DNA from: Candidatus Psyllophila symbiotica
GTDB lineage: Bacteria; Pseudomonadota; Gammaproteobacteria; Enterobacterales; Enterobacteriaceae_A
NCBI GenBank assembly: GCA_030849185.1
Contig: CP102980.1
Span: forward strand, 62,001 to 126,000
Direction of reading: 5' to 3'
DNA: 64,000 bases
Below, in pieces: positions 48,235 to 56,524 of the stretch. The position numbers and the translations under genes were made by a program. Position 1 is the stretch's first letter, and each line of letters begins with the position of its first letter. The notes beneath the pieces are model-generated. The model did no database searches, had not been told where the DNA came from, and saw nothing but the letters and a program-made list of their open reading frames with translations.

Positions 48235-49070
48235 TGTTTTTAAAAGAAAAAATTTATGGTTTTGTATCAATAATTGGTAGAACAAATTCTGGTAAATCTA
48301 CATTATTTAATAAATTGATAGGTAAAAAAATATCAATAACATCAAAAAAAAAAAACACAACAATTAATAATATTTTAGGTATTTATAAAAAAAATTTACA
48401 TAAAATTATTTATATTGATAATCCTGGATTTATTATAAATAAAAATAATAAAAATATAATAAATTATAATATTAATAATATTAAATATAATATAGATATA
48501 ATAATTTATATAATCGAAGGAACTATTTTAAAAAACTATGATTTAAAAATTATAAATAATTTTAAAAAAATAAAATGTCCAATTATTGTTATTATAAATA
48601 AAATAGATATTATTAAAAAAAAAATTTATTTATTACCATATATAAAATTTTTAAGTAAAAATATAAATTTTAATGAAATTATACCAATTTCAGCAAAATT
48701 TAATATTAATATTAACATAATTAAAAAAAAAATTTTTACAATATTATATAAAAAAAATAATTTAAATTATTATTTTTATAATAAATATTCTGAAAATTTT
48801 ATAATATCAGAAATAATTCGTGAAAAATTAATAAGATTTTTAGGACAAGAATTACCTTATTCTACTAATGTTAAAATTGAAAAAAAATATATTAATAATA
48901 ATTATTATAATATATTTGTATTAATATTAGTTAAAAAAAAAAGTCAAAAAAAAATAATAATAGGTAAAAACGGTAATAAAATTAAAATAATTAGTATTTA
49001 TTCAAAAAAAGAAATAGAAAGAAAACTTAAAAAAAAAATAAATTTATTTTTAAAAATAATTATTATATAA
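48234..49070 (+). CDS. era: GTPase Era
   Basis: Binds the 3' end of 16S rRNA in 30S assembly. 278 residues (301 in E. coli). G1 is GRTNSGKSTLFNKL near residue 14, G3 is DNPGF (family usually DTPG), G4 is INKIDI. The C-terminal KH domain is recognisable from IREKLIRFLGQELPYSTNVKI through IIIGKNGNKIKII. It is translationally coupled to rnc, as in the E. coli rnc-era operon. Confidence 0.94.
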   Translation: MFLKEKIYGFVSIIGRTNSGKSTLFNKLIGKKISITSKKKNTTINNILGIYKKNLHKIIYIDNPGFIINKNNKNIINYNINNIKYNIDIIIYIIEGTILKNYDLKIINNFKKIKCPIIVIINKIDIIKKKIYLLPYIKFLSKNINFNEIIPISAKFNININIIKKKIFTILYKKNNLNYYFYNKYSENFIISEIIREKLIRFLGQELPYSTNVKIEKKYINNNYYNIFVLILVKKKSQKKIIIGKNGNKIKIISIYSKKEIERKLKKKINLFLKIIII

Positions 49071-49107
49071 TTAAAAATTTAAACATTTTAAAATTAAATT
49101 TAATTAA

Positions 49108-49824
49108 GTGTATATTTTGAATAAATTATCTTTTAATATTAATGTTAATGAAAATTTAATAAATAAAAAAAATTTATTTTTAGATTTATTAAGAATAATT
49201 TTTATAGTTAAAAAAACAAATGTAAATAGTATAACATTATATATTAAAAAAAACCATATATTTGAAATTGATATAAATATTTTTAAAAAAATAATTAAAA
49301 ATTATATAAATTTAAAAATAGAAATTTTTGATGAAATGTTAGATATAATTTTGAAAATAAAACCAAAAATTTGTTGTTTTATTTTAAAAAAAAAAAAAAA
49401 TAATTATAAAAAAAGTTTAAATATTATTAAAAATTTTAATAAAATTTCTATAGCTGTTAATTTATTAAATTATAATAAAATACAAACTTCTTTATTTATA
49501 AATCCTGATTTATATCAAATAGATGCAGCGATTAATACAGGAGTAAAATATATAGAATTAAATACAATTATGTATTCAAAATCTAAAAATAATTTAGAAA
49601 AAAAATTTCAATTAAATAAAATTAAAAAATCTGTAATTTATGCTAAAAAAAAGGGGTTAATTGTAAACGTTGGAAATAATTTAAATTATGATAATATTAA
49701 AAAATTATCAAAAATAAATCAAATTAATGAATTTAATATTGGTAATTCAATTATTAAAGAAGGAATTTATCAAGGTTTAAATAAAGCTATTAAAAAAATG
49801 TTATTATTAATAAATACAAAATAA
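49108..49824 (+). CDS. pdxJ: PdxJ-like protein with its catalytic histidines lost
   Basis: PdxJ makes pyridoxine 5'-phosphate from deoxyxylulose-5-phosphate and aminoacetone-3-phosphate. 238 residues (243 in E. coli), starting at GTG 49108, which fits the family N-terminus. Homology is clear in EMLDIILKIKPKICCFIL, INPDLYQIDAAINTGVKYIE and NEFNIGNSIIKEGIYQGL, and it sits after era, as in lepA-lepB-rnc-era-recO-pdxJ. But the family's histidines have all changed: NIDH to NINV (10-13), VHLRE to LYIKK (44-48), IEIH to IELN (149-152), NAGH to NVGN (187-190), NIGH to NIGN (210-213). Likely inactive or in decay despite an open frame. Confidence 0.8.
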   Translation: MYILNKLSFNINVNENLINKKNLFLDLLRIIFIVKKTNVNSITLYIKKNHIFEIDINIFKKIIKNYINLKIEIFDEMLDIILKIKPKICCFILKKKKNNYKKSLNIIKNFNKISIAVNLLNYNKIQTSLFINPDLYQIDAAINTGVKYIELNTIMYSKSKNNLEKKFQLNKIKKSVIYAKKKGLIVNVGNNLNYDNIKKLSKINQINEFNIGNSIIKEGIYQGLNKAIKKMLLLINTK

Positions 49825-49846
49825 TTTTAAAATATACATAAATTAT

Positions 49847-50182
49847 TTAAAAAATACGATTATTTTTAGTTTTAATATTACGTAAATAATATAATTTTGA
49901 TCTTTTAGAACGATTATTATTTATAATTTTAATTTTATTAATTATATGTGAATGCATTTGAAATACACGCTCAATTCCTTCATTATTAGTAATTTTACGT
50001 ACTGTAAAAGAACTATTTAAACCCTTATTTTTAATTGATATTATTGTTCCTTTAAATTTTTGGATTCTTTTTTTTTTACCTTCTGTTATCCATATTTTTA
50101 TTTCTACATAATATCCAGTATTAATTTTAGGTATATTTTTTTTCATTTGTGATTTTTCATATTCTTTAATAATATTTTTCAT
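49847..50182 (-). CDS. rplS: Large-subunit ribosomal protein L19
   Basis: A 50S protein at the subunit interface. 111 residues (115 in E. coli). YVEIKIWITEGKKKRIQKFKG, SSFTVRKITNNEGIERVF and the C-terminal KRSKLYYLRNIKTK are characteristic. It is last of proS-rpsP-rimM-rplS on this strand, 17 bp after rimM; trmD, which lies between rimM and rplS in E. coli, is missing. Confidence 0.97.
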   Translation of the reverse strand: MKNIIKEYEKSQMKKNIPKINTGYYVEIKIWITEGKKKRIQKFKGTIISIKNKGLNSSFTVRKITNNEGIERVFQMHSHIINKIKIINNNRSKRSKLYYLRNIKTKNNRIF

Positions 50183-50199
50183 TTTTATATTTAAGTTAT

Positions 50200-50709
50200 T
50201 TATAAATTAAAAATCCATTTAATTTTAATTATTTTTAATTTAATATCAATTTTTTTAATTATTTTATTAATAATAAATGGTATTAATATTTCTTCTTTCT
50301 TTTTTTTTATAATTATTATATTATTTAATTTAGTTTCCATAATTTTTTTTATTTTACCTAATTTATAATTATCAAAATTTATTACTATGCATTCTATAAT
50401 ATCTTTATAATAATAATTTATATTTTTAATAATTTTTAGTTTTTTAAAATCAAAATATATATTTTCATTATTAAACAATTTTGTTTGATTTTTTTTTATA
50501 TTTTTAATTTTAATAATAAAAAAATTTTTTTTTTTAATATAATTTTTAAATGAGATAATTTTCCAATTTTTATTTTTAATATATAAAGGTTTATATTTAA
50601 AAATATTTTTTTTTTTTTTTGTAAATGAAAATAATTTAAATAATTTATTATATTTATAATTTTTACATATTTTACCTATTATAATTGGATTTTTAGGTAT
50701 TTTTTCCAT
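50200..50709 (-). CDS. rimM: Ribosome maturation factor RimM
   Basis: Helps assemble the 30S head by binding S19. 169 residues (182 in E. coli). The sequence is extremely Ile/Lys/Asn-rich, but the N-terminal NPIIIGKICKNY matches DPIVLGKMGSSY. Its PRC-barrel half keeps YYYKDIIECIV, YKLGKIKKIMET and IPFIINKIIKKID in order. The start ATG overlaps the rpsP stop (TAATG), and gene order rpsP-rimM supports the call. Confidence 0.88.
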   Translation of the reverse strand: MEKIPKNPIIIGKICKNYKYNKLFKLFSFTKKKKNIFKYKPLYIKNKNWKIISFKNYIKKKNFFIIKIKNIKKNQTKLFNNENIYFDFKKLKIIKNINYYYKDIIECIVINFDNYKLGKIKKIMETKLNNIIIIKKKKEEILIPFIINKIIKKIDIKLKIIKIKWIFNL

Positions 50710-50963
50710 TATTTATTAATATTACTTTTATAAAGTTTAATAATTTTTTTAATACGATATGAAATATTTGCTCCTAAATTTTTCCAATATTTAATACGTT
50801 CTTCAGATAAATTTATATTTTTACAATTACAATTTTTAATTGGATTAAAATAACCTATATTTTCTATAAATTTTCCATTATTTGATTTACGTTTATCTAT
50901 TACTATTATTTGAAAAAATGGTTTATTTTTATTACCAACTCTTTTTAAACAAATTTTTACCAT
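50709..50963 (-). CDS. rpsP: Small-subunit ribosomal protein S16
   Basis: A 30S assembly protein. 84 residues (82 in E. coli). MVKICLKRVGNKNKPFFQII, DKRKSNNGKFIENIGYFNP and LSEERIKYWKNLGANIS are diagnostic. Its ATG directly abuts the proS stop (TAAATG) and its stop overlaps rimM, so proS, rpsP and rimM look translationally coupled. The proS-rpsP junction is not an E. coli arrangement and reflects rearrangement or deletion. Confidence 0.97.
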   Translation of the reverse strand: MVKICLKRVGNKNKPFFQIIVIDKRKSNNGKFIENIGYFNPIKNCNCKNINLSEERIKYWKNLGANISYRIKKIIKLYKSNINK

Positions 50964-52655
50964 TTATTCCTTTTTAAAAAAATTTATTTTATTTAATAAA
51001 AAATTAATAATATATTCTATTTTAATAATTTTTTTATTTTTATTTTTTCTATTTTTATATTCTATAAAACCATTTTTACAATTTATATTATTTATTATTA
51101 TTAAGTGAGGTATACCAATAAGATCGATATCATTAAATAATTTACCAATATGTTTATTACGATCATCTAAAAGAATATCAATATTTTTTTTTTTAAATTT
51201 ATTATATATATAAATAGATTTTTTTTTAACAAGTTTAAAATTATTAAAATTTATTGGTAAAATTGAAATTTTAAATGGTGCAATATTATCTGGCCAAATA
51301 ATTCCTTTTTTATCATAATTTTGTTCTATAATTGCTGCTACTAAACGAGTTATTCCTATTCCATATGATCCCATATTTATTTTTTTTTTAAAATTATTAG
51401 AATTAATAATTTTTGAATATTTAGTTCCTATTTGAAATATATGTCCAATTTCTATATTTTTTGAAATTAATAAATTATTTTTAATTTTAAAATTTATAAT
51501 ATTTTTAGTAAAATTATTTAAATTAGCTATATATGGTGATATTAAATTTATGTTCCAATTTAATCCTATTAAAATTTTTTTATTTTTTTTAAATTTAATT
51601 ATAAAATTTTTTATTTTTATAATATTATAATCTGCAATAATAATTATATTTAAAAAAAATTTTTTAATTGAATATAAACTTTTTTTAAATATATTATTAA
51701 TTTTTTTTTTACATATATAATTTAATGGTTTATAAATATTTTTTAATTTATAAATTTTAAATGCATTTAAAATTTTATTTTTATTAAATAATAAAGCTAT
51801 TATTTTATTATTATTTGATTTTATAAATTTTATTTTAACTATATTTTTGTTAAATATATTAAAAATTTTATTTATATTAATAAAATTAATAAATTTTATT
51901 ATTCTTAATTTTTCAATATTATATTTATTATTATTAATAATTAATTTAATTACTTTAATATTTTTAATATTATTAAAATTATTTATAAAAAATTTTTTAT
52001 TTTTAAAATTTTTAAATAAACTATAAAATTCATGTGATATATTACCACCAATTGTTCCTGAATTTGCTTTTATAATATAAAAAAATAAATTTAATTTTTT
52101 AAAAATTTTAATATAAGTTTTGTATATAATATTATATGTTTTTTTTAAACATTTATTACTATTATGAAAGGAATATGCATCTTTCATAATAAATTCGATT
52201 GATCTTATTACTCCATAATTAGGTCTAATTTCATCTCTAAATTTAGTTTTAATTTGATAAAATTTAATTGGTAATTGTTTATAAGAAATAATTTCATTAT
52301 TTATTATTTTATTAATTATTTCTTCATTAGTTGGACTTAAAATAAATAATTTTTTTTTCCTGTTATAAAATTTTATTAATTCTAATCCATATTTTTGAAA
52401 ACGTTTACTTTTTTTCCATAAATTTGCTGATTGTATTATAGGTATATTTATTTCAAAAAAATTAATTTTATTTATTTCTTTATATATTATTTTTTTAATA
52501 TTTTTTAAAATTTTTAAACCTATAGGAAGCCAAACATAAATTCCAGAATTTATTTTACGAATCATTCCGGATTTTAACATTAATTTATAACTTATTAATT
52601 CATTATTAATATTATTATTTTTATTAGTATAAAGTAAATATTTACTAGTACGCAT
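50964..52655 (-). CDS. proS: Prolyl-tRNA synthetase
   Basis: Charges tRNA-Pro. 563 residues (572 in E. coli), of the bacterial type with an inserted editing domain. Class II motifs are LSPTNEEI, FRDEIRPNYGVIRSIEFIMKDAYSF, and GSYGIGITRLVAAIIEQNYD. The anticodon-binding domain follows (LLDDRNKHIGKLFNDIDLIGIPH). The YbaK-like insertion (about 225-385) is kept in length but drifted: NIVKIKFIK retains a lysine in the position known to be catalytic, while the GPGSLGP motif reads FKKSLYSI. Editing of Ala-tRNA-Pro may be lost. Confidence 0.96.
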   Translation of the reverse strand: MRTSKYLLYTNKNNNINNELISYKLMLKSGMIRKINSGIYVWLPIGLKILKNIKKIIYKEINKINFFEINIPIIQSANLWKKSKRFQKYGLELIKFYNRKKKLFILSPTNEEIINKIINNEIISYKQLPIKFYQIKTKFRDEIRPNYGVIRSIEFIMKDAYSFHNSNKCLKKTYNIIYKTYIKIFKKLNLFFYIIKANSGTIGGNISHEFYSLFKNFKNKKFFINNFNNIKNIKVIKLIINNNKYNIEKLRIIKFINFININKIFNIFNKNIVKIKFIKSNNNKIIALLFNKNKILNAFKIYKLKNIYKPLNYICKKKINNIFKKSLYSIKKFFLNIIIIADYNIIKIKNFIIKFKKNKKILIGLNWNINLISPYIANLNNFTKNIINFKIKNNLLISKNIEIGHIFQIGTKYSKIINSNNFKKKINMGSYGIGITRLVAAIIEQNYDKKGIIWPDNIAPFKISILPINFNNFKLVKKKSIYIYNKFKKKNIDILLDDRNKHIGKLFNDIDLIGIPHLIIINNINCKNGFIEYKNRKNKNKKIIKIEYIINFLLNKINFFKKE

Positions 52656-52725
52656 AATAACCTTTTTATTTAAAAATATATATTTAATAAATAATTTAAT
52701 ATTAATTAAAATATTTTATTTATAA

Positions 52726-53508
52726 TTATTTATTTATAATTATTTTTGGAATATTTTCATTTTTACGTATAGTCATTATTTCACATCCATTAGATGTTAC
52801 TAATATTGTATGTTCATATTGTGCTGATAAACTTTTATCTTTTGTTTTAACAGTCCAACCATCTTTTAAAATAAATACTTTATTTTTTCCTAAATTTATT
52901 ATAGGTTCAATTGTAAAAATCATACCCTTTTTTAAAATAATATTATTATTATTTTTAAAATGTAAAATATTAGGTAATTCATGAAATTTTTTTCCAATTC
53001 CATGACCGCAATATTTTTTAACAATAGAATAATTATTTTTAAATTTTATAAATTTTTCAATATTATTACCTATTGTATTTAATTTTATTCCTGGTTTAAT
53101 TTTATATATAGATAAATATAAACTTTGTTGTGTTATATTACATAATAATTTATTAGAATTTTTAACTTTACCTACTAAAAACATTTTTGAAGTATCACCA
53201 AAAAATCCATTTTTTAAAATAGTAACATCGATATTAACTATATCACCATTTTTAAGTTTTTTATTTTTAGGTATTCCATGACATACTGTATCATTTACTG
53301 AAATACAAACTGATTTAGGAAAACCTTTATATCCTAAACATGCAGGTATAGCTTTTTGATTATTAATAATATATAAATTACATATTTTATCTAATTTTTT
53401 TGTTGTTATACCTGGTATAATATATTTTTTAATCATTTCTAATACTTGTGATGCTAAATAACATGAAGTTCTTATTTTTTTTATTTCATCAAAATTTTTA
53501 ATTATCAT
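52726..53508 (-). CDS. map: Methionine aminopeptidase, type I
   Basis: Removes initiator methionine from nascent proteins. 260 residues (264 in E. coli). All five metal ligands are visible: Asp94, Asp105 (DVTILKNGFFGDT), His169 (YCGHGIG), Glu201 (FTIEPI) and Glu232 (AQYEHT), with the substrate histidine in VCHGIP (His77). It is divergent from rpsB, as in E. coli and many bacteria. Promoters for both must lie in 53509-53655. Confidence 0.97.
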   Translation of the reverse strand: MIIKNFDEIKKIRTSCYLASQVLEMIKKYIIPGITTKKLDKICNLYIINNQKAIPACLGYKGFPKSVCISVNDTVCHGIPKNKKLKNGDIVNIDVTILKNGFFGDTSKMFLVGKVKNSNKLLCNITQQSLYLSIYKIKPGIKLNTIGNNIEKFIKFKNNYSIVKKYCGHGIGKKFHELPNILHFKNNNNIILKKGMIFTIEPIINLGKNKVFILKDGWTVKTKDKSLSAQYEHTILVTSNGCEIMTIRKNENIPKIIINK

Positions 53509-53655
53509 TTTTTATATATTTAAATATTTTATTTTAATTAAATTTATTTAAAATATTATTTTAATTTATAAAAATATTTTTTAAAATTATAAATTAATTA
53601 TTATTTATTAATTAATTTATAAATATTAAATATTAACATAACATGGAATATATTA

Positions 53656-54363
53656 ATGTTTAAAATATCTATTTATGATATGGTTAAATCAGGAGTGCAT
53701 TTTGGGCATCAAACTCGATATTGGAATCCTAAAATGAAAAAATTTATATTTGGTATTAAAAATAAAATACATATTATTAACTTAGAAAAAACTTTATTAA
53801 TGATTAATAAAGCTATGAATGAATTAATTAAAATTACATCATATAATGGAAAAATTTTATTTATTGGTACTAAATTTATTGCATATAAAGCAATTAAAGT
53901 ATATGCTGAAAATTGTAATCAATTTTACGTTAATCATCGTTGGTTAGGAGGTATGTTAACTAATTGGAAAACTGTTAAAAATTCTATTTTAAAATTAAAT
54001 AATTTAGAAATTCAATTACAAAATGGTATTTTAGATAAATTAACTAAAAAAGAATCATTATTATATAAAAATAAACTTATAAAATTAAAAAAATCTTTAG
54101 ATGGAATTAAAAATATGGAAAATTTACCTGATGCTATTTTTGTTATAGATTCAAATTATGAAAAAATTGCAATTAAAGAAGCAAATCAATTAGGAATAAA
54201 AGTTTTTTCTATTGTAGATACTAATTCTGATCCTAGAGGTATTGATTATATTATTCCTGGTAATGATGATTCTATTTATGCTATTAAATTTTATTTAAAT
54301 AATATTACTTTAGCTATTAATGAAGGTATTGCAATATATAGAAGTTTTCATTTAAATATGTAA
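53656..54363 (+). CDS. rpsB: Small-subunit ribosomal protein S2
   Basis: A 30S protein that also anchors S1. 235 residues (241 in E. coli). [43 protein letters not shown], and the C-terminal [20 protein letters not shown] are clear signatures. It is divergent from map and 18 bp ahead of tsf, the universal rpsB-tsf operon. Confidence 0.98.
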   Translation: MFKISIYDMVKSGVHFGHQTRYWNPKMKKFIFGIKNKIHIINLEKTLLMINKAMNELIKITSYNGKILFIGTKFIAYKAIKVYAENCNQFYVNHRWLGGMLTNWKTVKNSILKLNNLEIQLQNGILDKLTKKESLLYKNKLIKLKKSLDGIKNMENLPDAIFVIDSNYEKIAIKEANQLGIKVFSIVDTNSDPRGIDYIIPGNDDSIYAIKFYLNNITLAINEGIAIYRSFHLNM

Positions 54364-54381
54364 AAAATTAAAAGGATTTAT

Positions 54382-55179
54382 ATGAATAAAATTGATATTA
54401 ATCTTATTAAAAAAATTAGAAATATTACGGGAGCTAGTTTATTAGATTGTAAAAATATTTTAATTTTAACTAATGGAAATATTAAAAAAGCAATTATTGA
54501 AATGAGAAAATTAGGAATATTAAAAATTTTTAAAAAAAAAAAAAAAAAAATTATTAATGGTGTTATAATAGTTAAAAATTTAAATAATTTTGGTATTATT
54601 TTAGAAATAAATTGTCAAACTGATTTTGCTGCTAAAAGTTCTGAATTTTTAACTTTTTCAAATAATATTATTAATAATTTACTTAAAAATAATTTTAAAT
54701 ATATTAAAAATATTGAGAAAATAAATTTTTTATATAAAAAAAAAATTGTTGATTTATTTAATAAAATAAACGAAAATGTTAATATCAGACGTATTAATAT
54801 ATTAAAAAAAAATATTATAGAAATTTATAATCATAATAATCGTATTGGTGTTTTAATAAATGCTAAATTTATACAAAAAAAAATACTTAAAAAAATTGCT
54901 ATGCATATTGCTTCTGAAAAACCTAAATTTATAAATATAGAGAATATTTTTTATAATTTTATTATAAATGAATATAAAATACAAAATATTATAATTAGAA
55001 AAAAAAAAGATTTTTTAAAAAAAATATTATTAGGAAAAATTAAAAAATATATTTATAATATAACTTTAATGAATCAAAATTTTATTTTTGATATTTCTAA
55101 AAAAATTAAAAATATAATAAATAAAAAAAATTCTATTATTTATAATTTTATATGTTATGAACTTGGTGAGATATTATAA
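54382..55179 (+). CDS. tsf: Elongation factor Ts
   Basis: The nucleotide exchange factor for EF-Tu. 265 residues (283 in E. coli). The N-terminal UBA-like domain has IRNITGASLLDCKNIL; the EF-Tu contact region is NCQTDFAAKSSEF (family TDFVAK). MHIASEKPKFI and the C-terminal module are drifted but aligned. A run of 15 A (54535-54549) stays in frame. AAAAGGA precedes the ATG. pyrH, its usual downstream neighbour, is missing. Confidence 0.95.
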   Translation: MNKIDINLIKKIRNITGASLLDCKNILILTNGNIKKAIIEMRKLGILKIFKKKKKKIINGVIIVKNLNNFGIILEINCQTDFAAKSSEFLTFSNNIINNLLKNNFKYIKNIEKINFLYKKKIVDLFNKINENVNIRRINILKKNIIEIYNHNNRIGVLINAKFIQKKILKKIAMHIASEKPKFINIENIFYNFIINEYKIQNIIIRKKKDFLKKILLGKIKKYIYNITLMNQNFIFDISKKIKNIINKKNSIIYNFICYELGEIL

Positions 55180-55222
55180 ATATTTTAAAATTTATTATAA
55201 TAAAATAATAAGTATTTTAAAT

Positions 55223-55265
55223 TAATATTAATAATATTAATAATATTAATAATATTAATAATATT
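55223..55265. repeat. 9-bp tandem repeat (TAATATTAA) between tsf and frr
   Basis: Nearly five uninterrupted copies of the 9-mer lie in the 125-bp spacer that replaces pyrH. The AAAAGGA of frr follows 24 bp further on. It may be a slippage product in the scar of a lost gene. Confidence 0.8.
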
Positions 55266-55304
55266 ATTAATATTATTTAAAATATATTTAAAAGGAATAA
55301 AAAA

Positions 55305-55862
55305 ATGTTAGAAAATGTTGTGACTGAAAATAAAAAATTAATGTTAAATGTTTATAATTCATTTAAAAAAAAAATAAATAAAATATTTGTAGGTAGAACT
55401 TCAACTAAAATATTAGATGATATTTTAATTAATTGTTATGGTACTAATATTAGTTTAAATAAAGTTTCTCATATAATTTTAATTGATTTTAATACAATTA
55501 AAATTAATTTGTTTGATATTTCATTGATTAATATTGTGAAAAATTCAATTATAAAATCAAATTTAAATTTAACAGTTTATATTTTAAATAATGATATAAT
55601 TATTAATTTACCTCAAATAAATGAAAAACGTCGAAAAGAATTAATTAAAAATGTTCGTTGTGAATCTGAAAATGGTCGAATTTTAATTAGAAAAATACGA
55701 AGAGAGTCAAATTTAAAGATAAAAACTATGCATAAAAATAAAATAATAAGTATAGATATTAAAAATAAAATGGAAGAAGATGTTCAAGATGAAACTGATA
55801 TTTATATTAGAAAAATTAATATAAAATTAATTAAAAAAGAAAAAGAATTACTTTTAATATAA
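55305..55862 (+). CDS. frr: Ribosome recycling factor
   Basis: With EF-G splits post-termination ribosomes. 185 residues, exactly the E. coli length. IFVGRTSTKILDDI, INLPQINEKRRKELIKNV, and the C-terminal helix KMEEDVQDETDIYIRKIN match the family. AAAAGGA is 8 nt before the ATG. Its TAA stop (55860-55862) overlaps the first unit of the 40-bp tandem array, so the gene ends directly on repeat DNA. Confidence 0.97.
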   Translation: MLENVVTENKKLMLNVYNSFKKKINKIFVGRTSTKILDDILINCYGTNISLNKVSHIILIDFNTIKINLFDISLINIVKNSIIKSNLNLTVYILNNDIIINLPQINEKRRKELIKNVRCESENGRILIRKIRRESNLKIKTMHKNKIISIDIKNKMEEDVQDETDIYIRKINIKLIKKEKELLLI

Positions 55863-56524
55863 TAAACATTTTAATATTTATATAATTAAATTTTAAATAT
55901 AATAAACATTTTAATATTTATATAATTAAATTTTAAATATAATAAACATTTTAATATTTATATAATTAAATTTTAAATATAATAAACATTTTAATATTTA
56001 TATAATTAAATTTTAAATATAATAAACATTTTAATATTTATATAATTAAATTTTAAATATAATAAACATTTTGATATTTATATAATTAAATTTTAAATAT
56101 AATAAACATTTTGATATTTATATAATTAAATTTTAAATATAATAAACATTTTGATATTTATATAATTAAATTTTAAATATAATAAACATTTTAATATTTA
56201 TATAATTAAATTTTAAATATAATAAACATTTTAATATTTATATAATTAAATTTTAAATATAATAAACATTTTGATATTTATATAATTAAATTTTAAATAT
56301 AATAAACATTTTGATATTTATATAATTAAATTTTAAATATAATAAACATTTTAATATTTATATAATTAAATTTTAAATATAATAAACATTTTGATATTTA
56401 TATAATTAAATTTTAAATATAATAAACATTTTAATATTTATATAATTAAATTTTAAATATAATAAACATTTTGATATTTATATAATTAAATTTTAAATAT
56501 AATAAACATTTTAATATTTATATA
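55861..56524. repeat. 40-bp tandem-repeat array, about 16.6 copies
   Basis: Contiguous head-to-tail copies of a 40-bp unit beginning AATAAACATTTTAATATTTA, with no spacers. Sixteen full copies run to 56500 and a partial one to about 56524. The copies are identical except for one position (unit base 13), which is A or G. Reading from frr the series is AAAAAGGGAAGGAGAGA. No ORF, RNA or protein similarity is visible. The array starts on the last bases of frr and passes directly into the 60-bp array. Confidence 0.97.
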
